From Daejeonella lutea (lineage in GTDB: Bacteria > Bacteroidota > Bacteroidia > Sphingobacteriales > Sphingobacteriaceae), in the NCBI RefSeq assembly GCF_900168015.1, contig NZ_FUYR01000001.1, positions 1,672,943 to 1,736,942 of the forward strand: DNA of 64,000 nt, in the 5' to 3' direction. Made by a program: the position numbers and the translations under genes. The notes beneath the pieces were generated by a model. That model made no database searches, was not told the DNA's origin, and saw nothing but the letters and a program-made list of their open reading frames with translations. The first letter of the stretch is position 1, and every line of letters begins with the position of its first letter. This document shows, in pieces, positions 48,287-57,975 of the stretch.

Positions 48287-49174
48287 CTAAGACAGAAGGG
48301 CTTTCCAAGCTTCAATTACCTTTCCCTCATCCAATAGCTTACGGGCATACTGATGAAGCTCACGTTCGCGATTTGTAATATCGCCGATTGTGGCATCCAG
48401 TATTTGTTTAAGTTCAGGATCCGTTTGAAACTGCGCAATTTCGTCATCACTTGGGAGCTGCTCAACATTTCCTAATTGACCCAGATTATTTCCTGTGAGG
48501 ACATTAGAGTTCCTGATTGTCTTTGGAATGGTATCCACCCCTATTCCCAAAGTGCGGACCGGTTTTTCAACCTGGAAAAGATTATCTTCAGTGACACGGC
48601 AGTACCAATCCCCTCCTAGTCTTGCCACCAGATCGATTTTTACCTGATCGATCTTGCCTGAACTATCCAGAATTTCTTCACTGATATGAATACGTTGTAT
48701 TTCAGCTATGACCAAATTACCAGCACCAGCATTGTCGCCCAGTTGTATAACCTGCTTTACCTTACATTCCATTTGAACAGGCGATTCACCAACCCTTGGC
48801 GGCCTAACCAGATCCGATGCCAAAGCTGTCAACCCTGACTTGATAAATTCATTAACTCCTTTAGGATATTCAACACTTGCAAGCGATGTTTGCATCACCA
48901 TATTGTAATTAACAATATTGATCACGCACTCAGGAACCTCAATAACATTCTCAAGGCTATGTTTTGTTGTATTGTCCCTAACTCTACGCGCCGGCGAAAA
49001 AATGCAAACCGGCGGATTCGTGCTGAACATATTAAAGAAGCTGAACGGACTAAGATTTACGTTCCCCTCTTTATCGATTGTGGACACGAAACAGATCGGT
49101 CGAGGCGCAATTGCATATTGCAGATAGTTTTGCAATTCGACAGTAGTGAGATCTGAGGGGTTGAGGGTTAACAT
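48287..49174 (-). CDS. Flavin reductase family protein
   Basis: 295 residues of a flavin-reductase/FMN-binding split barrel: AIAPRPICFVSTIDKEGNVN and SPFSFFNMFSTNPPVCIFSP are conserved, with the FMN-binding sequence region intact; the C-terminal 60 residues are helical. In Bacteroidota this protein is found beside homogentisate genes. It may reduce flavin for, or act on, an aromatic acid pathway step. It is transcribed leftward after the fumarylacetoacetate-hydrolase-family gene, about 90 bases away. Confidence 0.85.
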   Translation of the reverse strand: MLTLNPSDLTTVELQNYLQYAIAPRPICFVSTIDKEGNVNLSPFSFFNMFSTNPPVCIFSPARRVRDNTTKHSLENVIEVPECVINIVNYNMVMQTSLASVEYPKGVNEFIKSGLTALASDLVRPPRVGESPVQMECKVKQVIQLGDNAGAGNLVIAEIQRIHISEEILDSSGKIDQVKIDLVARLGGDWYCRVTEDNLFQVEKPVRTLGIGVDTIPKTIRNSNVLTGNNLGQLGNVEQLPSDDEIAQFQTDPELKQILDATIGDITNRERELHQYARKLLDEGKVIEAWKALLS

Positions 49175-49265
49175 CTTCTTTGTTGAGCCAGGGATCAGGG
49201 ACCATGAATCAAGATTCCAAAGGCAACATTTACCGTTATGGCTTGATTTCTTTTCCCTGTGTTTT

Positions 49266-50267
49266 TTATTTGTTCTTTTTCAATTTAAGTATCGACCAAT
49301 CCGTATCCGCCTTACGAATAGTATTAGTCAGGCGTCCGAGCCCGGTTATTTCCATTTCAACAATATCACCTGACTTCAGCCATTGTGGTTTATAATTTGG
49401 ATCCTTTAATAGCCCTGTTCCATTCAGTTCAAGAAAACATCCTGTTCCAACAGTTCCTGATCCGATAACATCACCCGGTAAAATATCTACACCATAAGAG
49501 CATCGTTCTATGATCTCAGCAAAGGTCCAGTCCATATCTGCCATTGACCCTGAAGAAACCTCGATTCCATTTACCCAGCACTTCATAGAAAGGTCGTAAG
49601 CATTTCCTGTGTGACCTTCTTTTGGCGAGGTTCTAAACTCCTCAAGTTCGTCGGGTGTTACTAACCACGGTCCGATTACGGTGGAAAAGTCTTTCCCCTT
49701 TGCTGGACCGAGATTAAGCAGCATTTCTTCCATTTGCAGCGTTCGTGCACTAAGATCATTCATAATCATGTATCCGGCTATATATGAATCTGCTTCAGCG
49801 GCTGGGATATTTTTTCCCTTTTTTCCAATCACTATCGCTGCCTCCAGTTCAAAATCAAGCTTTTCAAAATGATCTGGCATACATTCGATATCACCAACTC
49901 CCTGGATCGCATTATGATTGGTGAAATAAAAAATTGGATATTGATCAAACTCCGGTATCATCTCAACGCGCCGGTTCTTTCGAGCCGATGCTACATGCTG
50001 CCGAAAGGCGTAACCATCCCGGCAGGATGAAGGATGGGGTACAGGGGCGAGCACCTCATAGAAAACTTCCTCTTTTGCTTCCTGTTTCCCTGATTTGATC
50101 TGTTCATTAACCTTTTTAGCCCGCTCCATCAGTTCTTCTCCTCCACTCAAAAACTCATTCATATTATCGGGAATAAGCTTATCACAAGAATTGAGATTAT
50201 ATATATGTCCTTTTATAAAAACACCGAGGTGTTCACGGTCTTCAGTTTTATAGGAAACTAATTTCAT
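49266..50267 (-). CDS. Fumarylacetoacetate hydrolase family protein
   Basis: 333 residues of the FAH fold. Conserved FAH segments: YAFRQHVASARKNRR, PIFYFTNHNAIQGVGDIECM, FELEAAIVIGKKGKNIPAAE with metal-binding Glu residues, GYMIMNDLSARTLQMEEM and GDVIGSGTVGTGCFLELNGTGL. In this cluster it most likely hydrolyses fumarylacetoacetate or the maleyl isomer, the last step of tyrosine and homogentisate breakdown. It is divergent from the homogentisate dioxygenase gene. Confidence 0.9.
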   Translation of the reverse strand: MKLVSYKTEDREHLGVFIKGHIYNLNSCDKLIPDNMNEFLSGGEELMERAKKVNEQIKSGKQEAKEEVFYEVLAPVPHPSSCRDGYAFRQHVASARKNRRVEMIPEFDQYPIFYFTNHNAIQGVGDIECMPDHFEKLDFELEAAIVIGKKGKNIPAAEADSYIAGYMIMNDLSARTLQMEEMLLNLGPAKGKDFSTVIGPWLVTPDELEEFRTSPKEGHTGNAYDLSMKCWVNGIEVSSGSMADMDWTFAEIIERCSYGVDILPGDVIGSGTVGTGCFLELNGTGLLKDPNYKPQWLKSGDIVEMEITGLGRLTNTIRKADTDWSILKLKKNK

Positions 50268-50586
50268 AGCGTTTCGTTTTGGTTAGCGGAGTATTCAAAA
50301 CTACTGAATTGGATTAAGGTTTTTTGAAAAATGAGAATTTGCGTATTGAATGTTGGATTGCTTGTTAGTTGTGAGTTACCAGATTCAAAACGACAAAGCC
50401 AAACGATTCAATCTTATAACCGTCATATTCTAGTACCTTTCCGCTAGGGCTTGTCCTGTATTTTTTCTTCCCATTTTGTCCAAGCGACATTCGGATGAGT
50501 CTTTGATACTTGATTCTATTGAAACTTTCATTACTGGAAATCGTTACCTTTGCATTACCAATTATACAACCAATAAATTCTAATCT
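50268..50586. other. Divergent intergenic region between FAH-type gene and hmgA
   Basis: 319 bases without a convincing gene. It contains A/T-rich leader sequence for the FAH-type gene (minus) and the promoter-like TACCTTTG for hmgA (plus). A 78-codon open frame on the minus strand (50365-50601) overlaps the hmgA start and shows no recognisable protein family. Confidence 0.5.
50545..50552 (+). promoter_or_regulatory. Putative -7 box of hmgA
   Basis: TACCTTTG matches TAnnTTTG, 35 bases before the hmgA ATG. A TTG at 50519-50521 lies about 23 bases upstream of it and might serve as the -33 element, although the spacing is longer than usual. Confidence 0.45.
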
Positions 50587-51753
50587 ATGCCAGTTTATCA
50601 TACATTAGGATCTATTCCTCATAAGCGACATACCGTTTTCCGTAAACCGGATGGAACGCTCTATGCTGAGGAATTGGTCTCTACTGAAGGATTTTCCAGC
50701 CTATATTCACTGGTTTATCATACGCATCCACCTACGATTGTAAAGTCGTTAGGTGAGCCCTATTCGGTTGAACCCACTATTGTCCGGGAAAAGCACCTGA
50801 AACATACCAGTCTTATTGGTTTTAATATCAAACCCGAAGATGATTTTTTGGAAAGCCGAAAACCAGTGCTTGTAAACAGCGATCTTCATATTTCTTTGGC
50901 TGCTCCGCGAAAATCAATGACTGACTATTTCTATAAGAACAGCCAGGCTGACGAGGTAATATTTATTCATGAGGGAAGCGGAATTCTAAAAACTGGATTT
51001 GGTAAAATAAAGTTTGCATATGGTGATTATCTGGTTATCCCTCGCGGAACCATATATCAGATGGAATTCGATAGCGAAAGCAACAGGCTTTTCATAATTG
51101 AAAGTTTTAGTCCGATAAGAACCCCTAAACGTTATAGAAACGCCTGGGGTCAGCTAATGGAGCATTCGCCATTTTGCGAACGGGATATCAAAAGACCGCA
51201 AGATCTGGAAACCAATGATGAAATCGGGGACTTCAAAGTCTTAATTAAAAAGCAAGGCTTAATGTATCCTTATATATATGGAACCCACCCCTTCGATTTC
51301 ATAGGCTGGGATGGTTTTCATTACCCATGGGCATTTTCCATTCATGATTTTGAGCCCATCACCGGGAGAGTACATCAACCGCCGCCAGTACACCAAACAT
51401 TCGAAGGACATAATTTTGTGATATGCTCGTTTGTACCACGTAAGTATGATTATCATCCTGAATCGATCCCGGCACCTTACAATCATAGCAATGTAGATAG
51501 CGACGAGGTACTTTATTATGTTGACGGCGACTTTATGAGCCGAAAAAGTGTAGTCAAAGGCCAAATTACTCTACATCCCGGGGGAATTCCTCACGGACCT
51601 CATCCGGGAACTGTTGAGAAATCGATTGGCAAGGAAAAAACAGAAGAACTTGCCGTGATGATCGATCCATTTAAACCTTTGATGCTTACAGATTATGCCA
51701 TTAGCATTGAAGATGAATCTTACCATAAAAGCTGGCAGGAAAACGTCGAATAG
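50587..51753 (+). CDS. hmgA: Homogentisate 1,2-dioxygenase
   Basis: 388 residues, a little shorter than the ~430-residue human/Pseudomonas enzyme but typical for the bacterial short form. Conserved: HTLGSIPHKRHTVFRKPDGT, LYAEELVSTEGFSSLYSLVY, HTHPPTIVK, YGDYLVIPRGTIYQMEF, HGPHPGTVEKSIG and HQTFEGHNFVICSFVPRKYD, with the His/Glu residues for the active-site Fe(II). It opens the aromatic ring of homogentisate to maleylacetoacetate. The hppD gene starts 19 bases after its stop. Confidence 0.95.
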   Translation: MPVYHTLGSIPHKRHTVFRKPDGTLYAEELVSTEGFSSLYSLVYHTHPPTIVKSLGEPYSVEPTIVREKHLKHTSLIGFNIKPEDDFLESRKPVLVNSDLHISLAAPRKSMTDYFYKNSQADEVIFIHEGSGILKTGFGKIKFAYGDYLVIPRGTIYQMEFDSESNRLFIIESFSPIRTPKRYRNAWGQLMEHSPFCERDIKRPQDLETNDEIGDFKVLIKKQGLMYPYIYGTHPFDFIGWDGFHYPWAFSIHDFEPITGRVHQPPPVHQTFEGHNFVICSFVPRKYDYHPESIPAPYNHSNVDSDEVLYYVDGDFMSRKSVVKGQITLHPGGIPHGPHPGTVEKSIGKEKTEELAVMIDPFKPLMLTDYAISIEDESYHKSWQENVE

Positions 51754-51772
51754 CAGCTTCAAAAATTGAATT

Positions 51773-52897
51773 ATGAAAACAGAAACCACCGAAAATAAAA
51801 CTCAAAATACCGATTTCCTCCCCTTAAACGGCACGGATTATATAGAAATGTACGTGGGGAACGCAAAGCAAGCTGCGCATTTCTATAAAACCGCCTTTGG
51901 ATTTCAAAATCTGGCCTATGCGGGCCCGGAAACTGGTGTAAAAGATCGAGCTTCCTACGTCCTTATCCAAAACAAGATCAGACTGGTACTCACCACTCCA
52001 TTATACCCCGAACACCCAATTTCGGAACAGCTGACCAAACATGGTGATGGAGTTAAAATCATTGCTCTGTGGGTAGACGATGCCTATAAATCTTACCATG
52101 AAACCGTGTCGCGTGGTGCGGAAAGTTACATGGAACCCCAAACACTCGAAGATGAAAACGGCGTTCTAAAAATGAGCGGGATTTATACATATGGTGAAAC
52201 AGTGCATTTATTTGTGGAACGAAAAAACTATCATGGCCTTTTCATGCCCGGTTTTGCAAAATGGGAGAGCCATTACAATCCGGAAGAGACCGGATTATTG
52301 TATGTCGACCATTGCGTGGGAAATGTAGGCTGGAACCAAATGGATAAGTGGGTGAAATTCTATGAAGACATTATGGGCTTTAAAAACATCCTGACATTTG
52401 ATGATAAGCAAATTTCCACTGAGTATTCTGCGTTGATGAGCAAAGTTATGAGTAACGGCAATGGGTATGTTAAATTTCCAATTAATGAACCGGCAGAAGG
52501 GAAAAAGAAATCCCAGGTAGAAGAATATTTAGATTTCTATGGAGATGAAGGTGTTCAGCATATTGCTATTGCGACAAACAATATCGTTGACACAGTAACT
52601 AAACTTCAGGACCGAGGTGTAGAATTCCTAAAAGTACCAACGGTATATTATGATGACCTCGAGGCGAGAGTCGGAAAAATAGAAGAAGATATTGAGCCCT
52701 TAAAGGAATTAGGCATACTTGTCGACAGGGATGAAGAAGGTTACCTCCTTCAAATATTCACAAAGCCTGTTGAAGACAGACCGACGCTTTTTTTCGAAAT
52801 AATCCAGCGTAAAGGTGCAAAGTCCTTCGGAGCGGGCAATTTCAAAGCCCTGTTTGAGGCGCTGGAAAGAGAGCAGGAGTTGAGAGGTAATTTATAA
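51773..52897 (+). CDS. hppD: 4-hydroxyphenylpyruvate dioxygenase
   Basis: 374 residues of two VOC modules. First module starts at TDYIEMYVGNAKQAAHFYKT; the second has VDHCVGNVGWNQMDKWVKFY, DEGVQHIAIATNNIVDTV and the C-terminal FFEIIQRKGAKSFGAGNFKA, which includes a metal Glu. The enzyme converts 4-hydroxyphenylpyruvate to homogentisate with Fe(II) and O2, directly supplying the HmgA substrate. Gene order hmgA-hppD is translation-order reversed relative to the pathway but typical for Bacteroidota. Confidence 0.95.
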   Translation: MKTETTENKTQNTDFLPLNGTDYIEMYVGNAKQAAHFYKTAFGFQNLAYAGPETGVKDRASYVLIQNKIRLVLTTPLYPEHPISEQLTKHGDGVKIIALWVDDAYKSYHETVSRGAESYMEPQTLEDENGVLKMSGIYTYGETVHLFVERKNYHGLFMPGFAKWESHYNPEETGLLYVDHCVGNVGWNQMDKWVKFYEDIMGFKNILTFDDKQISTEYSALMSKVMSNGNGYVKFPINEPAEGKKKSQVEEYLDFYGDEGVQHIAIATNNIVDTVTKLQDRGVEFLKVPTVYYDDLEARVGKIEEDIEPLKELGILVDRDEEGYLLQIFTKPVEDRPTLFFEIIQRKGAKSFGAGNFKALFEALEREQELRGNL

Positions 52898-52928
52898 GAA
52901 CATTTCTTAACAAGCGATTATACTACCT

Positions 52929-52987
52929 CAGGGCTCGACATTTAAAGCTTTTTCTCAAAAGTAAAAACGTTTAAGTGCCGAGCCCTG
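52929..52987 (+). terminator. Large hairpin after hppD
   Basis: An 18-base inverted repeat (CAGGGCTCGACATTTAAA at 52929-52946 and TTTAAGTGCCGAGCCCTG at 52970-52987) pairs with one mismatch and one G-U type wobble; its loop contains T- and A-runs. It lies 32 bases after the hppD stop and could end transcription of the hmgA-hppD operon or act bidirectionally. Confidence 0.55.
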
Positions 52988-53138
52988 GCTTCACACAAGG
53001 GTTTAGCGCTGGAAACCATCATTCCGATTTTGATGATCCTTATAAACTAACACCAGCAATCCAGTAAGCAAAATCCCCAAAGGCTCTGTGTTTATATTAC
53101 GAATTCTTTAAATCATTTCGGTAAAAGCCTCAAAATAA

Positions 53139-53146
53139 TATCTTTG
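53139..53146 (+). promoter_or_regulatory. Putative -7 box of purN
   Basis: TATCTTTG fits TAnnTTTG, 17 bases before the TTG start of purN. The leader would be very short or almost leaderless, so the box may also sit slightly upstream of a longer transcript. No clear -33 element. Confidence 0.35.
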
Positions 53147-53162
53147 TTAAAAAACATATAGT

Positions 53163-53741
53163 TTGAAGAAACGAATAGCCATTTTTGCCTCAGGTTCCGG
53201 ATCTAATGCCCAAAAGATCATGGAGTATTTCAAAAAACATGATGACGCGGAAGTTGCTATTGTACTTACAAACAACCCAGAAGCATACGTATTGCAGCGT
53301 GCAGACAATTTTGAAATACCCTCACACATTTTCGATAAACATGAATTTACGAAAACTAATGACATTGTTCAGCTTCTAAAAAACCTTCAAATTGACCTCA
53401 TCGTGCTGGCTGGTTTTTTATGGTTGATTCCTCAAAATCTCTTGAAAGCCTTTCCGAACAAGATCATTAACATTCACCCGGCTCTTCTGCCAAAATTTGG
53501 AGGCAAAGGTATGTATGGTGATAAAGTCCATCAATCAGTACTGGATGCAAAAGAAGAAGAATCAGGTATAACTGTGCATTTTGTGAATGAAAATTTTGAC
53601 GACGGCGAGGTAATCCATCAATCCCGGTTCCGGATTGAGCAGGGGGATGATCTGGAAATGATCAAATTCAAGGGTCAGCAATTGGAGCATTTGCATTATC
53701 CTAAGGTTGTGGAAGGATTGCTCAAGAAAATGAAGAGTTAA
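53163..53741 (+). CDS. purN: Phosphoribosylglycinamide formyltransferase
   Basis: 192 residues from a TTG start; no ATG lies nearby upstream. GART features: IAIFASGSGSNAQKIMEYF, IVLAGFLWLIPQNLLKAFPN, INIHPALLPKFGGKGMYG with the catalytic-region Asn/His, and ITVHFVNENFDDGEVIHQ. It transfers the formyl group from 10-formyl-THF to GAR in purine synthesis. Followed by purH after about 107 bases. Confidence 0.93.
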   Translation: MKKRIAIFASGSGSNAQKIMEYFKKHDDAEVAIVLTNNPEAYVLQRADNFEIPSHIFDKHEFTKTNDIVQLLKNLQIDLIVLAGFLWLIPQNLLKAFPNKIINIHPALLPKFGGKGMYGDKVHQSVLDAKEEESGITVHFVNENFDDGEVIHQSRFRIEQGDDLEMIKFKGQQLEHLHYPKVVEGLLKKMKS

Positions 53742-53818
53742 TTATTTGGTCCAGGGGCAGACTTCTTTTTATCTCCCTTTTTTATCGATTCTATTTTCTC
53801 GTTCCCCTTCAAAAAAAC

Positions 53819-53826
53819 TATCTTTG
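53819..53826 (+). promoter_or_regulatory. Putative -7 box of purH
   Basis: TATCTTTG, 22 bases before the purH ATG at 53849, matches the Bacteroidota -7 box. It suggests purH may have its own promoter in addition to read-through from purN. No purine-riboswitch-like structure was evident in the 107-base gap. Confidence 0.4.
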
Positions 53827-53848
53827 CGGCTTCAAGTAATATTTTTCA

Positions 53849-55375
53849 ATGAGCCATCCTGTCAAGATTAAAAACGCCTTAATTTCAGTCTATTACAAAG
53901 ATAATTTAGAACCGCTTATCCGGCAATTGCATGCTGATGGGGTTACTTTTTATTCCACTGGTGGAACCGAGAAATTTATTCGTGACCTTGGCATTGATGT
54001 TATTCCCGTTGAAGATCTGACAGGATACCCTTCCATCCTGGGAGGGCGGGTGAAAACCCTTCATCCTAAAGTTTTTGGTGGTATCCTAAACCGTCGTGAA
54101 AACAAAGAAGATCAAAGCCAGATCGGAGAATATGAGATTCCGGAAATTGACCTGGTAATCGTTGATCTATATCCTTTTGAAGAAACAGTCAAATCTGGTG
54201 CAAAGGAAGAAGATATAATTGAAAAGATCGACATAGGCGGCATTTCACTCATCCGTGCTGCCGCAAAAAACTATAACGATGTAGTTATCATCGCATCAAA
54301 AGACGATTACAAAACCTTAGGTGATATATTAACAGAAAATGGTGGGTATACCATGCTATCTCATCGTAAATCATTTGCCCGCCAGGCTTTCAATACGTCA
54401 TCGCATTACGATACAGCAATTTTCAATTATTTCAATCAGGAAGATCCGATAGGAGTGTTCAAATACAGTGAGCAAAAAATAAGCACTCTGCGGTACGGCG
54501 AAAACCCGCATCAGAAAGGTTTCTTTTATGGTGATTTAAACGAAATGTTTGAAAAGCTTAATGGCAAAGAGCTCTCATATAATAATCTTGTGGACGTTGA
54601 CGCTGCAGTTTCATTAATTGATGAGTTCGAGGAGCCGACATTTGCTATATTAAAGCATACGAATGCATGTGGTATAGCTTCTAAGGACTCAATTCTGGAA
54701 GCCTGGAAAGCGGCCCTTGCCTGCGATCCCGTTTCCGCCTTCGGAGGGGTTTTAATATGCAACCGAGAAATCGATGCAGATACCGCCTCAGAAATAAACA
54801 ACCTTTTCTTTGAGGTGCTAATAGCACCTTCATACCAAAATGAAGCACTTTCTATCCTAACCGGCAAAAAGAACAGGATCATTCTTAAGAGAAAAGAAGT
54901 TCAGCTTCCGACAAAGCAATTTAAAACACTTCTAAATGGTGTGATCGAGCAGGACAAAGATTTGCAGATCGAGGGCGCAGAAAAAATGGTGTCGGTTACA
55001 GACAGGAAACCAGATGAGGAGCAACTGAAAGATCTAGCTTTTGCTAATAAAATTGTTAAACATACTAAATCAAACACAATTGTATTGGTAAAGGATAGCC
55101 GTTTAATTGCCAGCGGAGTAGGTCAAACATCGCGCGTAGACGCCCTTCAGCAAGCGATTGTGAAAGCCCGGGCATTTCACTTCGATCTTTCAGGAAGTGT
55201 CATGGCTTCTGACGCATTTTTTCCATTCCCAGATTGCGTGTCAATAGCTGCTGATGCTGGTGTGGTCATGGTATTACAACCGGGCGGTTCTATCAAGGAC
55301 CAGGATTCCATAGACATGGCAAACAATAAAGGCATAGGCATGGTTACCACTGGAATCAGACATTTTAAGCATTAA
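53849..55375 (+). CDS. purH: Bifunctional AICAR formyltransferase/IMP cyclohydrolase
   Basis: 508 residues, full length for the family. MGS-like domain: TFYSTGGTEKFIRDLGIDVI, VEDLTGYPSILGGRVKTLHP, then the AICAR-Tfase half with LRYGENPHQKGFFYGDLNEM, AILKHTNACGIA, VSAFGGVLICNREIDADTA and the C-terminal GGSIKDQDSIDMANNKGIGM. It performs the last two steps of IMP synthesis. Adjacent to purN, in the same direction. Confidence 0.96.
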   Translation: MSHPVKIKNALISVYYKDNLEPLIRQLHADGVTFYSTGGTEKFIRDLGIDVIPVEDLTGYPSILGGRVKTLHPKVFGGILNRRENKEDQSQIGEYEIPEIDLVIVDLYPFEETVKSGAKEEDIIEKIDIGGISLIRAAAKNYNDVVIIASKDDYKTLGDILTENGGYTMLSHRKSFARQAFNTSSHYDTAIFNYFNQEDPIGVFKYSEQKISTLRYGENPHQKGFFYGDLNEMFEKLNGKELSYNNLVDVDAAVSLIDEFEEPTFAILKHTNACGIASKDSILEAWKAALACDPVSAFGGVLICNREIDADTASEINNLFFEVLIAPSYQNEALSILTGKKNRIILKRKEVQLPTKQFKTLLNGVIEQDKDLQIEGAEKMVSVTDRKPDEEQLKDLAFANKIVKHTKSNTIVLVKDSRLIASGVGQTSRVDALQQAIVKARAFHFDLSGSVMASDAFFPFPDCVSIAADAGVVMVLQPGGSIKDQDSIDMANNKGIGMVTTGIRHFKH

Positions 55376-55510
55376 GAAGATAAGTGTCATGAATTCTGCC
55401 TGAGGCGGCTTATATGAAACGACAATCGAATAAGTACTGACGCTCCACAATAACGATTACCAAAAAAGAGTTTATCTTAGCAAACATTATCAACATCTAA
55501 CATTACACGA

Positions 55511-56533
55511 ATGGGTTTATTTAATTGGTTTACACAAGAGATCGCGATTGACCTGGGCACCGCAAATACTCTTATTATACATAACGATAAGGTTGTTGTG
55601 GACGAGCCCTCGATTGTGGCGTTTGACCGTACAACAAACAAGGTTATCGCTATCGGTCGGCAGGCAATGCAGATGGAAGGTAAAACGCACGATAATATCC
55701 GGACGGTGAGACCTTTGAAAGATGGTGTAATCGCTGATTTCAATGCTGCAGAGTACATGATTCGTGGTATGATCAAGATGATCAACAACGGTAAGGGTTG
55801 GTTTTTTCCATCTTTGCGTATGGTGATCTGTATTCCTTCAGGGATTACAGAAGTCGAAAAACGCGCGGTACGTGACTCTGCTGAGATAGCTGGTGCGAAG
55901 GAGGTTTATTTAATTCATGAGCCAATGGCAGCCGCGGTAGGGATCGGTATCGACGTGGAAGAGCCAATGGGAAATATGATCATTGATATCGGTGGTGGAA
56001 CTACTGAGATTGCGGTTATTGCTCTTTCAGGAATTGTCTGTGATCAGTCTATCCGTGTCGCAGGTGATAACTTCGACAGTGATATCGTTCAATATATCCG
56101 TCGTCAGCACAATATTATGATTGGCGACCGCACAGCCGAAAAAATTAAGATTGAAGTTGGTGCAGCATTACCTGAATTGTCGGACCCTCCTACCGATTAT
56201 GCTGTTCAGGGGAGAGATCTGATGACAGGGGTTCCAAAACAGATTACTGTCTCATACACTGAAATTGCACATTGTCTTGATAAGTCGATTTCAAAAATTG
56301 AAGAGGCGATCCTCAAAGCATTGGAGATCACTCCGCCGGAGCTTTCTGCAGATATTTACCAGACTGGCATTTACCTAACAGGTGGCGGAGCACTACTTCG
56401 TGGGCTGGATAAGCGTATCGCTGCAAAAACTAAACTCCCTGTGCATGTTGCAGAAGATCCCCTGCGTGCAGTTGTAAGAGGAACAGGTATCGCACTGAAA
56501 AATATCGGTAATTTCAAATTCTTAATGCAGTAG
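55511..56533 (+). CDS. mreB: Rod shape-determining protein MreB
   Basis: 340 residues of the actin fold: IAIDLGTANTLI (phosphate 1), MIIDIGGGTTEIAVIAL (phosphate 2) and LTGGGALLRGLDKRIAAKTK (adenosine motif). It polymerises under the inner membrane and guides lateral wall synthesis. First gene of the mreB-mreC-mreD set. Confidence 0.97.
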   Translation: MGLFNWFTQEIAIDLGTANTLIIHNDKVVVDEPSIVAFDRTTNKVIAIGRQAMQMEGKTHDNIRTVRPLKDGVIADFNAAEYMIRGMIKMINNGKGWFFPSLRMVICIPSGITEVEKRAVRDSAEIAGAKEVYLIHEPMAAAVGIGIDVEEPMGNMIIDIGGGTTEIAVIALSGIVCDQSIRVAGDNFDSDIVQYIRRQHNIMIGDRTAEKIKIEVGAALPELSDPPTDYAVQGRDLMTGVPKQITVSYTEIAHCLDKSISKIEEAILKALEITPPELSADIYQTGIYLTGGGALLRGLDKRIAAKTKLPVHVAEDPLRAVVRGTGIALKNIGNFKFLMQ

Positions 56534-56623
56534 AGAGTTGGACGTTATACGTGATAAGTTTTACGTCTTAAACAGAAGGATACTAACTCCTAATTCGCAA
56601 TTCTTAATTCGTAATTAATACCC

Positions 56624-57451
56624 ATGCGTAACCTCTGGCTTTTCATAAGTAAGTACAACGCATTTTTTTTGCTGGTCATTTTCTTCACCACTTCATTAAT
56701 ATTAATGGTGAATAATAACTCATATCAGCGCGCCAGTGTTTGGAATTCTTCCAATCAGCTTGTTGGCAGCACCTATGAAAAGGTGAATCAGTTCAGCAGC
56801 TATCTTGTTCTTGGAAAGACTAATGACAGTCTCGCTGCGGAGAATGCACGACTTCGGAACCTTTTAAAATCATCCCTGTTCAGCGACAGCGTTAAACAAG
56901 TACAAGTTAACGATACTCTCCTGAAACAGCAATACACCTATACAGTCGCCAAGGTTATAAATAATTCAGTTCATCAAAAAAATAACTATATAACTATCAA
57001 TCGCGGTAAAAAACATGGCATTGCAAAAGGCATGGGAGTAACGTCGGCAACTGGAGTGGTTGGTATTGTTCTGAACGTATCGGATAATTTCTCAACGATC
57101 AGGTCGCTACTACATACAGAAACTAAGGTAAGTGCAAGCGTTGATGGCAATATTGGATCGCTGGTATGGGGTGAAGGCAACTTTGACGCACGTTATGCAA
57201 TACTGAAAGATATTCAAGCCCATCTGGTTGTTAAAAAGGGTTCAAGGGTGGTCACCTCTGAATTTTCTCTTTTCCCGCAAGGAACAAATATTGGCAAAGT
57301 GTTTAAAACCGGAGTCAAAGGAGACGACAGTGCATTAAACATCCAGGTTAAGCTTGATACGGACTTTTCAGCGCTTCAGTACGTTTACGTGATAACCAAC
57401 ATGCTTTCCAATGAACAATTGTCTCTTGAAGCTTTAAACAAAGTTGAGTAA
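56624..57451 (+). CDS. mreC: Rod shape-determining protein MreC
   Basis: 275 residues: an N-terminal membrane helix (about 10-28), a coiled-coil-like segment (about 60-85, LAAENARLRNLLKSS) and a beta-rich periplasmic core (GKKHGIAKGMGVTSATGVVG; TKVSASVDGNIGSLVWGEGN). It links MreB to the penicillin-binding proteins in the periplasm. Its TAA stop overlaps the ATG of mreD by one base. Confidence 0.93.
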   Translation: MRNLWLFISKYNAFFLLVIFFTTSLILMVNNNSYQRASVWNSSNQLVGSTYEKVNQFSSYLVLGKTNDSLAAENARLRNLLKSSLFSDSVKQVQVNDTLLKQQYTYTVAKVINNSVHQKNNYITINRGKKHGIAKGMGVTSATGVVGIVLNVSDNFSTIRSLLHTETKVSASVDGNIGSLVWGEGNFDARYAILKDIQAHLVVKKGSRVVTSEFSLFPQGTNIGKVFKTGVKGDDSALNIQVKLDTDFSALQYVYVITNMLSNEQLSLEALNKVE

Positions 57452-57966
57452 TGGGAAGAGCGATAATTGTTAATACAATAAGGTTTATCCTGCTAATAGC
57501 AACACAAGTTTTTCTCCTGAAAAATACAGGCTATTATAATCTGAGCGTCCCTTATCTTTATATATTGTTTATTCTTTTACTGCCCTTCAATATTCCAAAT
57601 GGGCTCCTCTTTTTGCTAGCATTTATTACAGGAATTTCAATCGATGTTTTTTATGATACCTTAGGCTTGCATGCCCTTGCATGCAGTGTTATGGCTTTTG
57701 TGAGGATAATATTTATAAGTGTGACTGTCCAAAGGGATGGATTTGATAATGAACCAGAACCACGTCTTGGCATTATGGGATTTAGATGGTTCATATTTTA
57801 TGCTCTTATTCTAGCATTTTTCCATCACTTATTTTTGTTTTCATTCGAAGCCTTCAGAATCTCGGAATTTGGATATACAATAATCCGAGTTTTGTTGAGC
57901 GCATTACTCAGCACTTGCCTGATCCTGATTACCGAATTTGTCTTTTACCGTAAAAAAGTTCGCTAG
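57451..57966 (+). CDS. mreD: Rod shape-determining protein MreD
   Basis: 171 residues, mainly hydrophobic with five or six helices. Characteristic MreD spacing: LSVPYLYILFILLLPFNIPN, GISIDVFYDTLGLHALACS and EPEPRLGIMGFRWFIFYALI. It is an inner-membrane member of the elongasome. It overlaps mreC by one base and converges with the DUF983 gene. Confidence 0.9.
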   Translation: MGRAIIVNTIRFILLIATQVFLLKNTGYYNLSVPYLYILFILLLPFNIPNGLLFLLAFITGISIDVFYDTLGLHALACSVMAFVRIIFISVTVQRDGFDNEPEPRLGIMGFRWFIFYALILAFFHHLFLFSFEAFRISEFGYTIIRVLLSALLSTCLILITEFVFYRKKVR

Positions 57967-57975
57967 TCAGCCTAC

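Noticed and set aside
50365-50601. 78-codon minus-strand frame upstream of hmgA
   Set aside because: It overlaps the hmgA start, has no recognisable family or signal, and covers the promoter-like region.
55376-55510. Short hairpin after purH as a terminator
   Set aside because: Only about five base pairs (CTGCC/GGCGG) and no T-run follows.
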